From the NCBI RefSeq assembly GCF_001644605.1, contig NZ_CP011388.1, positions 4,817,501-4,881,500 on the forward strand: a stretch of DNA of 64,000 nucleotides, given 5' to 3'. The notes beneath the pieces are model-generated. The model had not been told where the DNA came from and did no database searches. It worked only from the letters and a program-made list of their open reading frames with translations. Below are positions 41,779 to 51,794 of this stretch, one piece after another. The first letter of the stretch is position 1. Every line of letters begins with the position of its first letter. Position numbers and translations under genes: made by a program. The DNA comes from Paenibacillus swuensis. GTDB taxonomy: Bacteria > Bacillota > Bacilli > Paenibacillales > DY6.

Positions 41779-43119
41779 ATGAGGAAAAGCATGAACAGTA
41801 AGATTGTATGGATCGTGATCGCGATTGCCTCTGTCACAATGCTTGTTGCCTGCTCCGGCCAGATCGTAACGCGATACGAACAGAACGCGGTTACGACTCC
41901 CGATTCAGCTCCAGCCAAAGACGGTGAAATCATCAGCTTCGCATTCCCTACCGAATTAAACACCCAGCTGCAAAAGGAGTTAATCGGTGTATTTAACGAA
42001 AGTGCAGGAGACATGAAAGCTAAGGCAATGCCTATTCCAAGCGATCGATATAACCAAACCTTGAATATGTTAATGACGTCGGGTTCCGGCCCGGACATCT
42101 TCTATCTGCATCCGGAATGGCTTACGTCCTATATCGACAAAAACTGGCTGCACCCCATTGACAGCGATTCGACCTTTCGCAGATATCCCGATTGGGCCGT
42201 GGATTACGGAACATTAGGCGAAACTACTTATACCGTATTCTCACGGGGGTTCATATTGCGATTATTGTATAATCAGGATCTGTTTGAGTGGGCGGGTTTA
42301 CGCTCGGATGAACCTCCAGCAACGAGTACTGAATTCGTCCAGGCAGCAGAGCAGATTAGTGCTAAAGGCCTCGGCTTTAAAAAATACGGATATGCTTTAC
42401 CGGCCGGCGACGAATGGGAAGGATACATACGCAATGTGGAGATGCTAAGCAGCTACAGCGGACATCATATCACGAATCCCTCTTCAGGAACATTCGAATT
42501 CAGCAAGCTTTACCCTTGGTTAGAAGCATGGCTGGAACTCAAAAAAGAGAGGGGACTGTTTCCTGGTGAAGCATCCCTCAAGACAAACACAGCCATCTCT
42601 TTGTTCAAAGAAGGCAGCGTAGCTATGGTGCTGGCATCAAACCGCGAAATCCATTCATTATTTGAGGATACGGATGTTCCATTCAGGTGGTCGATTGCAC
42701 CCCCGATGAAGGGAAGTAACGATGACCAACTGAATGAGTATATCATTCCCGATGGCCTTTACGTCATTAATCGGAAGACGGCAAACCCGACTCTTTCCCT
42801 GAAGCTCTGGGAATATTTACACTCTTATGAGGTCGAACATCGTCTTCTTGAGGAAAGCCATATGATTCCGACCGCTATGGACGTCATCGCCAAAGAGACA
42901 GAACAGGGGCGCCCTGTCTTTGATCTATACAACTTTCCATTAACTGACACGATAAGTCATTACACATATCCGTTTTTCAATCACCGTAAATACGCGAGCG
43001 ACTATATTTCCTCCAAAGGGCGCGCACAGGCATACAGGTCCGTATTGGAAGACAATCAGCCCCTGGACTCCGTTCTTCGAGAGATGGATGAATCCTTGGA
43101 TGAAAAGTTTATTCAATAG
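41779..43119 (+). CDS. Orphan solute-binding lipoprotein, possible co-sensor
   Basis: A 446-residue family-1-like extracellular binding protein. The signal peptide ends in LVACS, with the lipid-carrying Cys at 25. Typical segments include PIPSDRYNQTLNMLM and SGPDIFYLHPEW. AGGAGA precedes the ATG. Unlike the other binding proteins here it is not followed by permeases: it stands alone, divergent from the YesM-type kinase, and ends at a two-way terminator. In some Gram-positive sugar systems a binding protein of this kind hands its ligand to the kinase. Serving the importer at 34755-38134 is the alternative. Confidence 0.87.
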   Translation: MRKSMNSKIVWIVIAIASVTMLVACSGQIVTRYEQNAVTTPDSAPAKDGEIISFAFPTELNTQLQKELIGVFNESAGDMKAKAMPIPSDRYNQTLNMLMTSGSGPDIFYLHPEWLTSYIDKNWLHPIDSDSTFRRYPDWAVDYGTLGETTYTVFSRGFILRLLYNQDLFEWAGLRSDEPPATSTEFVQAAEQISAKGLGFKKYGYALPAGDEWEGYIRNVEMLSSYSGHHITNPSSGTFEFSKLYPWLEAWLELKKERGLFPGEASLKTNTAISLFKEGSVAMVLASNREIHSLFEDTDVPFRWSIAPPMKGSNDDQLNEYIIPDGLYVINRKTANPTLSLKLWEYLHSYEVEHRLLEESHMIPTAMDVIAKETEQGRPVFDLYNFPLTDTISHYTYPFFNHRKYASDYISSKGRAQAYRSVLEDNQPLDSVLREMDESLDEKFIQ

Positions 43120-43174
43120 GATGCTCCATCAACAAGTCTCGTTATGGGCGGGTTTGTGCCCTAAACAGAGAAGA

Positions 43175-43210
43175 AGCCGGTCAGCAAGTGTTAACACCTT
43201 GCGACCGGCT
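43175..43210. terminator. two-way terminator between the orphan lipoprotein and DUF4832 genes
   Basis: AGCCGGTC pairs with GACCGGCT, and inside it GCAAG pairs with CTTGC after one bulged A. It sits between two convergent genes and marks the border between the GH74 and DUF4832 regions. Confidence 0.75.
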
Positions 43211-43214
43211 ATCA

Positions 43215-44609
43215 CTAATTAATCGTTATGTTGCCTAAAGTAAGCCATCCTCCCCAGTTCCAGTCCATCTTCTCATTTGCGAATTTGAGAGGTTTGCCGT
43301 TCGTAAGCGGGTTGGTGAACCGAAGCAAATACGTATAGGTACCCTTTGCCAAACCGTGATTGTTCTTCGTATATGATTTGGTATAGTTGGTTCCGCCTGG
43401 CTGGATACTCTTCAGATTCCAATCCATATAACCCCACGGTGAAGCGACATATTGGTTCGAACTGTTAACCAACACCACTTCGACTTGCCAGTTATAAGGA
43501 AACGGTGCCACACCGCGGTTTTGGATATTGACATCCAAACTTAACGTTCCCGACGCCGTTGTATCCGGAATTTTCACTTGGGACACATGGAATTGATAAC
43601 CCATCATCTTATGTGCGCGCATCGCATTATTATACTCTGTGCTGCCAAGTGTACCTACATTATCAAACAACCAGTAATTCGCGAGCCAAGAAATATGCGT
43701 GGTATTCACCGAAGTTGTGAAATCTTGCCCAACGGTGTTAGGCCAGGAATTGAACAGATCCGGCATAATTTCCGGGCGTACCTCGCCCCCGATGGATCGC
43801 GTCTTCCAAATCTCTGTTAGTCCGTTAGAAGTCATCTTCGGCCAGAAGTGCCAACTGGTAGGAGCCAGCGTCTCATATGCGAATGAATCGTCGTGATAAC
43901 CGACACTGTTCTTTAATGTGGTGTCCGAAGTCCCCAATGGATCGCGCAATACTACCTGTGTTTTCGTAAACGCATTCTTGTACGAAGTAAGCAGGCGATT
44001 GCGGTTAGGCTCAGACATTCTCCAATCATCCCCGAGACCATCTGGCTGATGAGGATAAGTATGCCATTCCCCCCAAAAACCATATAATCCTGCCTGAACG
44101 AATCCAAGACGATTGTCCCCGTCATATCTTGCGCCTGCCGCAGCAATGAATCTTTCTAACGCTGAAACCAAGTTATTATCGTTCCAATTGGGTGCTTTAC
44201 TGGTAGTATTCCCTAAATCCGTATAGCTTCGCATTTGAAGCCCGCCGTCAATGAGAAACTGCGGTGTACCGATCGGACGTTGCGGATAATCGAGATACAC
44301 CCGGAAAATCGCATGATTCCCCCTGCCCGAGATCGCATTCAATTCATTATCGATGGCCGCCCAATTGTAGGTGTTGTAGCCTGTCATTACATCTCTTAAT
44401 GATACATAAAACCACTCCATACTGTGGGGAAAGGCACTTGTTCCTTGCCAAGAGAACGGCATAAGTCCTTTATACGGATTGGTCTCGATGCCCGGCGCAT
44501 TCGAATTGTAATTCTGATTAACCCATGCATTCGGGCCCGCGAGCGCACTGGATGTAATAGATAAGAACATGACGATAGCTAACACTGTAATTCCCAACTT
44601 TTTTAACAT
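43215..44609 (-). CDS. Short secreted DUF4832 protein, candidate glycosidase
   Basis: A 464-residue secreted protein of unknown function. A signal peptide covers about 1-26 (ending SALAG). The rest is one DUF4874/DUF4832 unit: NPYKGLMPFSWQG, HSMEWFYVSLRDVM, IFRVYLDYPQRPIGTP, GLYGFWGEWHTYP with E181, and a C-terminal beta domain (PLKFANEKMDWNWGGW). The barrel-like first part with GEWH after a strand resembles TIM-barrel glycosidases, so E181 may be an acid/base; this is inference. It is a paralogue of the core of the 51899-55999 protein. AAGGAG precedes the ATG at 44609. It follows two permease genes after 112 bases. Confidence 0.82.
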   Translation of the reverse strand: MLKKLGITVLAIVMFLSITSSALAGPNAWVNQNYNSNAPGIETNPYKGLMPFSWQGTSAFPHSMEWFYVSLRDVMTGYNTYNWAAIDNELNAISGRGNHAIFRVYLDYPQRPIGTPQFLIDGGLQMRSYTDLGNTTSKAPNWNDNNLVSALERFIAAAGARYDGDNRLGFVQAGLYGFWGEWHTYPHQPDGLGDDWRMSEPNRNRLLTSYKNAFTKTQVVLRDPLGTSDTTLKNSVGYHDDSFAYETLAPTSWHFWPKMTSNGLTEIWKTRSIGGEVRPEIMPDLFNSWPNTVGQDFTTSVNTTHISWLANYWLFDNVGTLGSTEYNNAMRAHKMMGYQFHVSQVKIPDTTASGTLSLDVNIQNRGVAPFPYNWQVEVVLVNSSNQYVASPWGYMDWNLKSIQPGGTNYTKSYTKNNHGLAKGTYTYLLRFTNPLTNGKPLKFANEKMDWNWGGWLTLGNITIN

Positions 44610-44721
44610 AATCCAACTCCTTAAGTAGTTTTTTTTGAACAAAATTCTGTCTGAGGTTAAATAAAAAGATTTCTAACCCTGAAGAACCGGTAACACCACC
44701 CCCCTTCTTCTACCGTACTGC

Positions 44722-45597
44722 TTATTCCTTTACAGCGCCCAACACCATTCCCTTGACAAAGAAACGCTGCAGGAACGGGTATAGCACAATAACCGGCAGA
44801 GCCGCAATAAAAATTTGGGCCGCTTTAAAGGATCGTTGCGTAATTTTGTCCATATCGCTTGCAGAGTTGATTAAATTCACAAGGTTCGTCTCCACAATGA
44901 TCGTTTGTAAATAGGTGGCCAATGGATAGTTATCCTGCCGCATATAAATAAGTCCGTCAAACCAAGAGTTCCAATGACCGACCAAAGTGAATAATGACAG
45001 TGTTACAAGTGCGGGCAGTGAAATCGGCAGAAATATTCTAAATAAAGTAACCATATGATTCGCCCCGTCCATCAACGCCGCTTCTTCCAGTTCTTTGGGA
45101 ACGTTACGGAAGAAATTCATCAGCAGAATCATATTCCACACGTTAACCGCGCCAGGCAGTATTAATGCTCCCATATGATTAATTAAATGCAGTTTGGACA
45201 TGAGGATATAGGACGGAATCATCCCGCCGCTAAACAGCATAGTGAATACAAAATACCATGCTATAGCATTACGCCCTTTCAGAACACCGCTGTCCTTCGA
45301 CAGCGGATAAGCCGCCAATATTACCAACAACATACTTACCGCAGTACCTAACACCACACGCATTACCGAGTTCCAAAGCGAACTCGAAAAATCTCGGTTT
45401 GAGATCACCTTGTGATAGGCGTCCATAGTGAAATCCACAGGCCAGAAATTGACCAAGTTGGCGCTTACGGCCGCTTTATCACTCAAAGATACCGCCAGAA
45501 TATGAAATAATGGAAGAATACACATTAATGAAATGATTCCTAACAGGATGTGATTTCCAACAGAAAACCATTTGTAACCTGATGTTTTATAATACAT
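44722..45597 (-). CDS. ABC sugar permease, LplC/YtcP type (second importer)
   Basis: A 291-residue inner-membrane permease with six segments. The EAA loop is EEAALMDGANHMVTLF, and the end is FLQRFFVKGMVLGAVKE as in LplC relatives. GAGGT lies some distance before the ATG. It pairs with the LplB-type permease 20 bases upstream. With the binding protein at 50094-51794 and the DUF4832 proteins it forms a second import system, whose ligand is unknown. Confidence 0.9.
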   Translation of the reverse strand: MYYKTSGYKWFSVGNHILLGIISLMCILPLFHILAVSLSDKAAVSANLVNFWPVDFTMDAYHKVISNRDFSSSLWNSVMRVVLGTAVSMLLVILAAYPLSKDSGVLKGRNAIAWYFVFTMLFSGGMIPSYILMSKLHLINHMGALILPGAVNVWNMILLMNFFRNVPKELEEAALMDGANHMVTLFRIFLPISLPALVTLSLFTLVGHWNSWFDGLIYMRQDNYPLATYLQTIIVETNLVNLINSASDMDKITQRSFKAAQIFIAALPVIVLYPFLQRFFVKGMVLGAVKE

Positions 45598-45617
45598 AGA
45601 TTTGGTAACCTCTTTTC

Positions 45618-46553
45618 TTAAAAAACTCTGTAATTGGCATATCTGTAAGCAAGTCTATAAGCTGCTATGATAAACAGGCAGGACACAATCGATTTCAGCA
45701 AACCAAAAGCCGTTCCAAAACTGTATTGTCCGGAAACCAATCCCATCCGATACACATAGGTATCAATGATGTCGCCCTTCTCGTAAACCAAGGGACTGTA
45801 AAGTGTAAGAATTTGTTCAAATCCCGCGTTGAGTACGTTACCCAAGGAAAGTGTTCCCAGAACAATCATGATGGGCATGAGCATCGGTATGGTGATATAT
45901 ACGGTCTGTTTCCAGCGGTTGGCGCCGTCAGCTTCAGCAGCTTCATACAATGAAGGATTAATTCCTGCCAGCGCGGCTAAATATACAATCGTGGAGAAAC
46001 CGAATTCTTTCCACACATCACTGGCGATCATCGTAAATCTAAACCATCCTCCCTCTCCTAAGAAGAAAACAGGTTCCACACCCAGCATACTCATGCCCCG
46101 GTTAATCAACCCTCCGGATGGAGAGAGTACATCCATCAGAATCCCGCCGATGATGACCCAATTCATAAAATGAGGTAAGTAAACCAAGGTTTGCACCGTT
46201 CTCTTATATCCGACATGGCGAACTTCGTTAAGCAATAGAGCAAAAATGAAGGGTACCACCATATTCGCCGCAATTTTCCCTACTGCGATGACTAACGTAT
46301 TAAACGTCACTTGAATCGTGTCCGGCAGGGTGAATATGAGTTTGAAATGTTCCAAACCTACCCATTCCGAACGGGTAAACCCCGTCCAGGGTTGATAATC
46401 CTGAAAAGCCATAACGAGCCCTGCCATCGGCAGGTAGGAGAAGATGAAGGCAAAGAGGATGGGCGGCAGGAGCATCGCATATAGGATGGTATGTTTACGG
46501 AAATAAGATTTCCGCCGGCTTACGGTCGGCCGTGCAGTAGCGGTTTGAGGCAC
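45618..46553 (-). CDS. ABC sugar permease, LplB type (second importer)
   Basis: A 311-residue inner-membrane permease. The EAA loop is YEAAEADGANRWKQT; the first outer loop has LPMAGLVMAFQDYQPW. The N-terminus is basic (SRRKSYFRKH). The start is uncertain: the frame has GTG at 46562 and at 46553. Only the second has a site at normal distance (GGAG, 8 bases), so I use it. It is the first gene of the permease pair and divergent from the second kinase. The gap of about 145 bases between them is AT-rich with several TATAAT-like words but no clear -35 box. Confidence 0.88.
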   Translation of the reverse strand: MPQTATARPTVSRRKSYFRKHTILYAMLLPPILFAFIFSYLPMAGLVMAFQDYQPWTGFTRSEWVGLEHFKLIFTLPDTIQVTFNTLVIAVGKIAANMVVPFIFALLLNEVRHVGYKRTVQTLVYLPHFMNWVIIGGILMDVLSPSGGLINRGMSMLGVEPVFFLGEGGWFRFTMIASDVWKEFGFSTIVYLAALAGINPSLYEAAEADGANRWKQTVYITIPMLMPIMIVLGTLSLGNVLNAGFEQILTLYSPLVYEKGDIIDTYVYRMGLVSGQYSFGTAFGLLKSIVSCLFIIAAYRLAYRYANYRVF

Positions 46554-46698
46554 TTGAATCACTCCAGACTGTTGTTTTTTGTCGATGATCGTGATGAATA
46601 TGTTGTATAATTAGTATAAAATCAGGAACTTGATTCCGATACGGTATAATTTCTTGATCCATCACCTTTTGTTCACTTCTTTAGTCAGGGGGCACCAT

Positions 46699-48411
46699 AT
46701 GTTTCGACTTAATACATTCTCGCGGACACTGATTCTGTTGCTCTTTATATTTATGACCTTTGCCATGATGTTCTGGTACTCCAATGCCATCAGCATGAAA
46801 GTGACCCGTCAACAAATCCAGGAGCTCAATCTGAACAGGCTCAGTAATTTCCTTAGAGAGATCGATGAAGAAGCTAATCGATTAGTTTCCATGGCCATAA
46901 CCATTGCGCGGGATCCCTATATCCAATCCTTGCAAGTGCCTATGGACCTGACAATATACAACGAAATCACTTCCGTGAATGCAGTGGAACAGAAATTAAC
47001 GCTCCAGCCTATTTCCAGCAAGTGGAAAAGCCAGTTATCGGTCTTCTATCCGCAGACGAATCGATTTGTCAGTAATGATCCGACACTCCGTAGTTTCCCT
47101 TTCGAATTAACCAATCCCGCATGGAGCTATCAGGAACAAACCTGGAACGGGATTCCCTCTACCCCGGTGTTTGCCTATTCACTGATAGAACCTTATTTTG
47201 CCGTCCATGACGAAAGTCAGATCCAGCAAGTTACCCAGATTGCGATTCCCAGCAAAACCCTCTCTTCCATGTTGCGTAAATTGAACAGCAGCCATGACGG
47301 AGGATCATTCTTCTTCTTGCCGGAAACGAATAAAGTGATTGCCGATGTTGTAGATGAGCGAGTAGAATCATTCCAAACCTATTTAAGTCGTACGAATCCG
47401 CAACAGTTACATAACACCACATTGAAGGTTCAAGGCGAAACTTATCTGGTTAACGCTTTATACTCTTCGAAGCTCAAGCTGTTTCTTATTGACTATGTGC
47501 CAATCAAGAGGATTTTGGCTCCGATTACAGACAGTCGGAACACATCATACCTGATTGCGGCGATCCTGCTTGGTGTCAGTATCGCGGCCGCATTATTGTT
47601 ATACCGGTACATCCAGATCCCGGTTAGAGATTTGCTGCTGGGTGCGAAGAGAATGAGGCAGGGAGATTATTCTGTCAGGCTCAGCTCTCCTTCCGGGAAT
47701 GAATTCGGATACGTCCTGGAAAGCTTCAATCTGATGGCAGAAGAAGTACAGCAATTAGTAGAGAAGGTTCATACGGAACAGATTTATTCAAGAGAAGCCA
47801 AGTTAAAGCAATTACAATCCCAAATTAACCCGCACTTTTTATACAATTGTCTATACTACATAACGAATATGGCTTCTATGGGCAATAACAAAGCGGTAAC
47901 GGCCATGTCCCTTAATCTGGGGGATTATTACCGGTATACCACTAGGAATGAAAATCAAAGCGTAAGGCTCACCGATGAGCTGAAGCTGGTTACGAACTAC
48001 CTGAAGATTCAGCAGCTGCGAACAGAGCGGTTGATCTTTTCTGTGGAAGTTCCGGATGTGATGCAGGAGCAGTTGATTCCCCGCCTGTTACTTCAGCCTG
48101 TGGTGGAGAATGCCGTGATTCATGGCATAGAACCCGTGCCGGGCGAGGGAACAATTCAAATCCGGGGATATCGGGAGGGCGGCAGCTATTTCTTAACCGT
48201 CATGGATGATGGGGCCGGCTTATCCGAAGAGGAAGCAGCGTTGCTGAACAAGCAAATCAGAAACACGGACATTTCCGATGCAGGATGCGGTTTATCGAAT
48301 GTACACCAACGGTTGGTATTGAAATATGGCGAGGAAGCAGGTATAACCGTCACATCATTAACGGACGGAGGTTGTTTATTCATACTTCAATGGCCCGCGG
48401 TGGAACTTTAA
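46699..48411 (+). CDS. Sensor histidine kinase, YesM type (second system)
   Basis: A 570-residue membrane kinase. It has a membrane segment at about 12-30, an extracellular sensing domain to about 295, a second segment (LIAAILLGVSIAAALLL), a HAMP domain (RMRQGDYSVRLSSPSGNEFG), the box INPHFLYNCLYYITN and the ATPase motifs VENAVIHGIEPV and DDGAGLSEE. The ATG at 46699 follows AGGGGG; the frame is open further upstream but unsupported. The regulator gene follows after 31 bases. It should sense the sugar handled by the DUF4832 system. Confidence 0.92.
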   Translation: MFRLNTFSRTLILLLFIFMTFAMMFWYSNAISMKVTRQQIQELNLNRLSNFLREIDEEANRLVSMAITIARDPYIQSLQVPMDLTIYNEITSVNAVEQKLTLQPISSKWKSQLSVFYPQTNRFVSNDPTLRSFPFELTNPAWSYQEQTWNGIPSTPVFAYSLIEPYFAVHDESQIQQVTQIAIPSKTLSSMLRKLNSSHDGGSFFFLPETNKVIADVVDERVESFQTYLSRTNPQQLHNTTLKVQGETYLVNALYSSKLKLFLIDYVPIKRILAPITDSRNTSYLIAAILLGVSIAAALLLYRYIQIPVRDLLLGAKRMRQGDYSVRLSSPSGNEFGYVLESFNLMAEEVQQLVEKVHTEQIYSREAKLKQLQSQINPHFLYNCLYYITNMASMGNNKAVTAMSLNLGDYYRYTTRNENQSVRLTDELKLVTNYLKIQQLRTERLIFSVEVPDVMQEQLIPRLLLQPVVENAVIHGIEPVPGEGTIQIRGYREGGSYFLTVMDDGAGLSEEEAALLNKQIRNTDISDAGCGLSNVHQRLVLKYGEEAGITVTSLTDGGCLFILQWPAVEL

Positions 48412-48442
48412 TAACTTCTTTACAGACAAAGGATGATTACAG

Positions 48443-50050
48443 ATGTACAAAATTATGATTGTAGATGATGAGCCGTCCGTTCTGGATGCCATTACGTCCC
48501 AAATCCCTTGGGAATCGCTTCAAATCACTTCCGTCATGACCGCTTCGTCCGGTAAAGAAGCGCTTGAATTGTTTCAAGAGGAGAATATTGATATCGTCAT
48601 CAGCGATATTCAGATGCCCGTTATGGACGGGTTGGCATTGGTGGAACAGATTAAGGAAAAGAAACCTCATACGCGCTGCATTCTGCTGACAGGATACGCA
48701 GACTTCCATTATGCCCAAACCGCTCTCAAGCATCAGGTTTCCGATTATTTACTTAAACCCATTGCAGTTGAAACCATTATAGAAGCGGTCCAAAAAATCA
48801 CCGATGAACTTGCTTCCGAATGGTCCCATGTAAGTTCCTATCAACACGCTCTATATACTTTAAAAGAAAACCTTCCTTTCCTGCGCAGCCGCCTGCTGGC
48901 CGACTTGCTGAGCGGACGTCGTATGGAACACTCCGTATTGGAAGAGAAGCTAACTATGCTGGAAATTTCCATTCATTGCAAAGACGTGTTCTGGATGCTG
49001 TTGATTCGTCTGGAGGAGGATTTTCTTCATTATGACCGTAATAGCAGGGAATTGCTTGAGTACGCTATATTGAATATCGCGGGAGAAGTGCTTGGGCATG
49101 AAGTTCATTTATGGTACGGCAAGGATGATCATGATTATCTGGTTCTCCTTATAGGCGATGCCCAAGCATCCGAAAGGTCCTCCTTTCGCAAAGAGCTTGA
49201 ACGTAAAGCGGAGGAGTTGTTGCATCAGGTTCAACTTTATCTCAAAGGCGCCTTAACCATGATCATCAGTGAAGCCGGCGAATTCCCCAACCAAGTTTCG
49301 CAGTTTTATGATTCCTTACTCTATGAAATGCGTCGTACTTTGCCGCATCAGCAAGGTTGGCTAAAAACGGTGAATTCTTTGGATGTCAGTCAATCTGCCA
49401 GATCCTTGAAGCGACTTTATGAGCCTCCGGTGTTAATGCATCTGCTGGAAGCCGGGAGATGGGAGGAAGCGGAGAAAACCATCTTGCGCATCATGGAAGA
49501 ACTAACCACCGTATCGGAGCATTCGGCTGAGACTGTTAATGAAGTCTATCATGCGTTTCTCGCAGCGTTTCACTACAATGCTCATAAAAGCGGAGTAAGT
49601 CTAGTAGAAATTGTAGGAATAGAACCGTTGGAATTACGTCACGGTGACCGGCGGTCCATCCCGATCATGACCCAGTGGGCAATCGGGATCGTAGACAAGC
49701 TCCGAAAGAATGTGGATCAGGATCATCGTGAGTCAACAACCGCATTAATTGGACAGATCAGGGAATTTCTGGAACAGAGGTTGTCGGATGATGTCTCTCT
49801 GCAAGCCATTGCTGAACATCTTTATATGAATCCCAAATATATTTCAAGACTGTACAAGCTGGAAACCGGAGAGAATATCAGCGACTATTTGTTCAGGCTG
49901 CGCATGGAACGGTCTGCTTATTATTTAAAAAATACCAATATGAAAATACAGCAAATATGCGAAAAGCTAGGATATCAGAGTACCTCATACTATATTCGTT
50001 TATTCAAAAAGCATTACAGTGTCACACCTCAAGAATTTAGGAACTCATAA
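48443..50050 (+). CDS. Response regulator, YesN type (second system)
   Basis: A 535-residue regulator with an N-terminal receiver (DDEPSVLD pocket, phosphorylated Asp in VISDIQMPVMDG), a long middle linker and a C-terminal AraC DNA-binding domain (LQAIAEHLYMNPKYISRLYK and QICEKLGYQSTSYYIRLFKK). AAAGGA precedes the ATG. It is in one unit with the kinase and ends at a strong two-way terminator. Likely targets are the divergent permeases, the binding protein and the two DUF4832 genes. Confidence 0.93.
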   Translation: MYKIMIVDDEPSVLDAITSQIPWESLQITSVMTASSGKEALELFQEENIDIVISDIQMPVMDGLALVEQIKEKKPHTRCILLTGYADFHYAQTALKHQVSDYLLKPIAVETIIEAVQKITDELASEWSHVSSYQHALYTLKENLPFLRSRLLADLLSGRRMEHSVLEEKLTMLEISIHCKDVFWMLLIRLEEDFLHYDRNSRELLEYAILNIAGEVLGHEVHLWYGKDDHDYLVLLIGDAQASERSSFRKELERKAEELLHQVQLYLKGALTMIISEAGEFPNQVSQFYDSLLYEMRRTLPHQQGWLKTVNSLDVSQSARSLKRLYEPPVLMHLLEAGRWEEAEKTILRIMEELTTVSEHSAETVNEVYHAFLAAFHYNAHKSGVSLVEIVGIEPLELRHGDRRSIPIMTQWAIGIVDKLRKNVDQDHRESTTALIGQIREFLEQRLSDDVSLQAIAEHLYMNPKYISRLYKLETGENISDYLFRLRMERSAYYLKNTNMKIQQICEKLGYQSTSYYIRLFKKHYSVTPQEFRNS

Positions 50051-50054
50051 AATG

Positions 50055-50086
50055 ACAAGGCCTGAGGATAGCTCCTCAGGCCTTGT
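50055..50086. terminator. two-way terminator between regulator and binding-protein genes
   Basis: A perfect 14-base stem (ACAAGGCCTGAGGA with TCCTCAGGCCTTGT) around a four-base loop lies between two convergent genes, which end 5 and 8 bases away. Confidence 0.92.
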
Positions 50087-50093
50087 TAATTCT

Positions 50094-51794
50094 TTACTTA
50101 GATAGGTCGGAATACCACTGGTTCATCTCTTCGACATATTTGCTGTACCCTGCTTTATTGTAATCCTCCAGAAATTGGTCGTAGAATTCTACCGGGGACT
50201 CTCCGAAGATAATCTTGCTCTGCGCTTCTCTTCTCATCTTCTCCAGCAAGGCGCCTTTGGATACCATCGTACGGGTTGACGGTGCACCTTCGGCCAAGTT
50301 ATTTACTTCTTGGTTCGAATCCAGGTACTGAAGAATGATTTTGGCGGCCTCGAGTGTAACTTCGTTTTCTCCGCCCATTTGCTTAATCTCCATAGCGGAT
50401 TCCGGCTTTCCGCCGCTTGTAAATTTACGCATCATCTCAACCCACTGATCCGGAATAAACCATTCACTGTTCACACTGTAACGAACAACATCTGTATAAT
50501 CAGGCACTTTTAATTTATCATTCGTCGGAACCCCGTCAACTACAGCCCAATCGTAGTTTTCCGCTAGTCCAAATTCATATTTGGAGCCTTTCTCCGGATA
50601 AATATAATTCTGGATAAACCAGTTGATATACGACATAACCGCTTCAGGATTCTTCATATCCTTGTTGATCATTACGTATTTACCCAAAGTCAAACTCTGG
50701 CCTGATACGGCAAGTTCGCCTGATGGGCCTGTCGGGAGCGGGTATGGCTTGAATTGCGCGGCAGGCACATTCTTAACCAAGTCCGGAAACGGCCATAGCG
50801 GCAGCCAGTAGGATCCTACCGTAATGCCGGCTTTCCCGCTGTTCCATAACTCTGCAGCTTTCATTTCATCATAAACGCCAACATCTTTAGGCATATATCC
50901 TTTCGATAACCATTCATGCAGCTTGGCCAAGCCCTTCTTCATGTTGGGTGTCGCGTAAGGCTGATAAAGTTTCCCTGCTTCATCTTTAATCCAGAAGCCT
51001 TCGCTTGGCGCAATGCCGTAAGGTGCGAATGCAATCTCGGGAGATCCCATCCATCGGGTATAATAATTGTCCTTAAGCGCCATGGATATTCCGTATGAAT
51101 CAGCTTTACCGTTCCCGTCAGGATCTTGCTTCGTAAATGCTTCCAGGACAGCATCTAATTCATCCATCGTCTTCGGTGCTTTCAGCTTCAGCTTAGTCAG
51201 CCAATCTTCCCGGATCCACATCACACTGTCCCGGCCGGTCCAGTTAAACAACGGAATTGCGTATTTTTTTCCGTCTACGGTCACGGCATCCCATGCTTGA
51301 GGATATTTCGCAAATGCCGCTTTAAATCGCTCATCAGCATGCTTCTCAAAGAGCTCATCCACTGTCATGAATTTGCCTGAGTCAATGAGCTGCTTCATTA
51401 ATACTTTATCCGGAACTACCATCATATCCGGTAATTCTTCATTGGCCGCCAGGGATAGACGAATCTTCTCTTTCATCTCGTCATCTTTGGAAGCCGTCCA
51501 TAAATATTTCATTTCAATGCCCAGATCTTCTTTGAGTGTTTTATCGAGCACATTATTCTCCAGGTTCTCGCCATCGCGAAACATGATGTCCTGATTCATG
51601 ACCTTGACTGTGGACATCGTAATAGGCGGATCAAATTTACCGGAATCTCCGCTCGTATTAACTTGATTTTCCGCTTTGTTGTTGGAAGAAGCCGGCTCCT
51701 TGTTCTGATTTCCTTTCCCCGTTTGGTTAGAACATGCTGTTCCTAGTAATACAGTAATCATCGTAACCATGACCAAACCCTTTTTTAATCTCAT
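50094..51794 (-). CDS. ABC importer solute-binding lipoprotein (second importer)
   Basis: A 566-residue LplA/YtcQ-like binding protein. The lipobox LLGTAC places the lipid-carrying Cys at 21, followed by an Asn/Lys/Ser-rich tether. Typical parts are MWIREDWLTKLKLKAPKT and KQDPDGNGKADSYGIS, a segment common in these proteins. GGGAGG lies 8 bases before the ATG. It is separated from its presumed permeases by the kinase and regulator genes and is transcribed on its own, 105 bases downstream of the large DUF4832 gene. The ligand is unknown. Confidence 0.9.
   Translation of the reverse strand: MRLKKGLVMVTMITVLLGTACSNQTGKGNQNKEPASSNNKAENQVNTSGDSGKFDPPITMSTVKVMNQDIMFRDGENLENNVLDKTLKEDLGIEMKYLWTASKDDEMKEKIRLSLAANEELPDMMVVPDKVLMKQLIDSGKFMTVDELFEKHADERFKAAFAKYPQAWDAVTVDGKKYAIPLFNWTGRDSVMWIREDWLTKLKLKAPKTMDELDAVLEAFTKQDPDGNGKADSYGISMALKDNYYTRWMGSPEIAFAPYGIAPSEGFWIKDEAGKLYQPYATPNMKKGLAKLHEWLSKGYMPKDVGVYDEMKAAELWNSGKAGITVGSYWLPLWPFPDLVKNVPAAQFKPYPLPTGPSGELAVSGQSLTLGKYVMINKDMKNPEAVMSYINWFIQNYIYPEKGSKYEFGLAENYDWAVVDGVPTNDKLKVPDYTDVVRYSVNSEWFIPDQWVEMMRKFTSGGKPESAMEIKQMGGENEVTLEAAKIILQYLDSNQEVNNLAEGAPSTRTMVSKGALLEKMRREAQSKIIFGESPVEFYDQFLEDYNKAGYSKYVEEMNQWYSDLSK

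Noticed and set aside
46563-46698. Several TATAAT-like words between the second permease pair and kinase
   Set aside because: The gap is AT-rich and none of these words has a matching -35 box at 16-18 bases on either strand, so I do not name a promoter.
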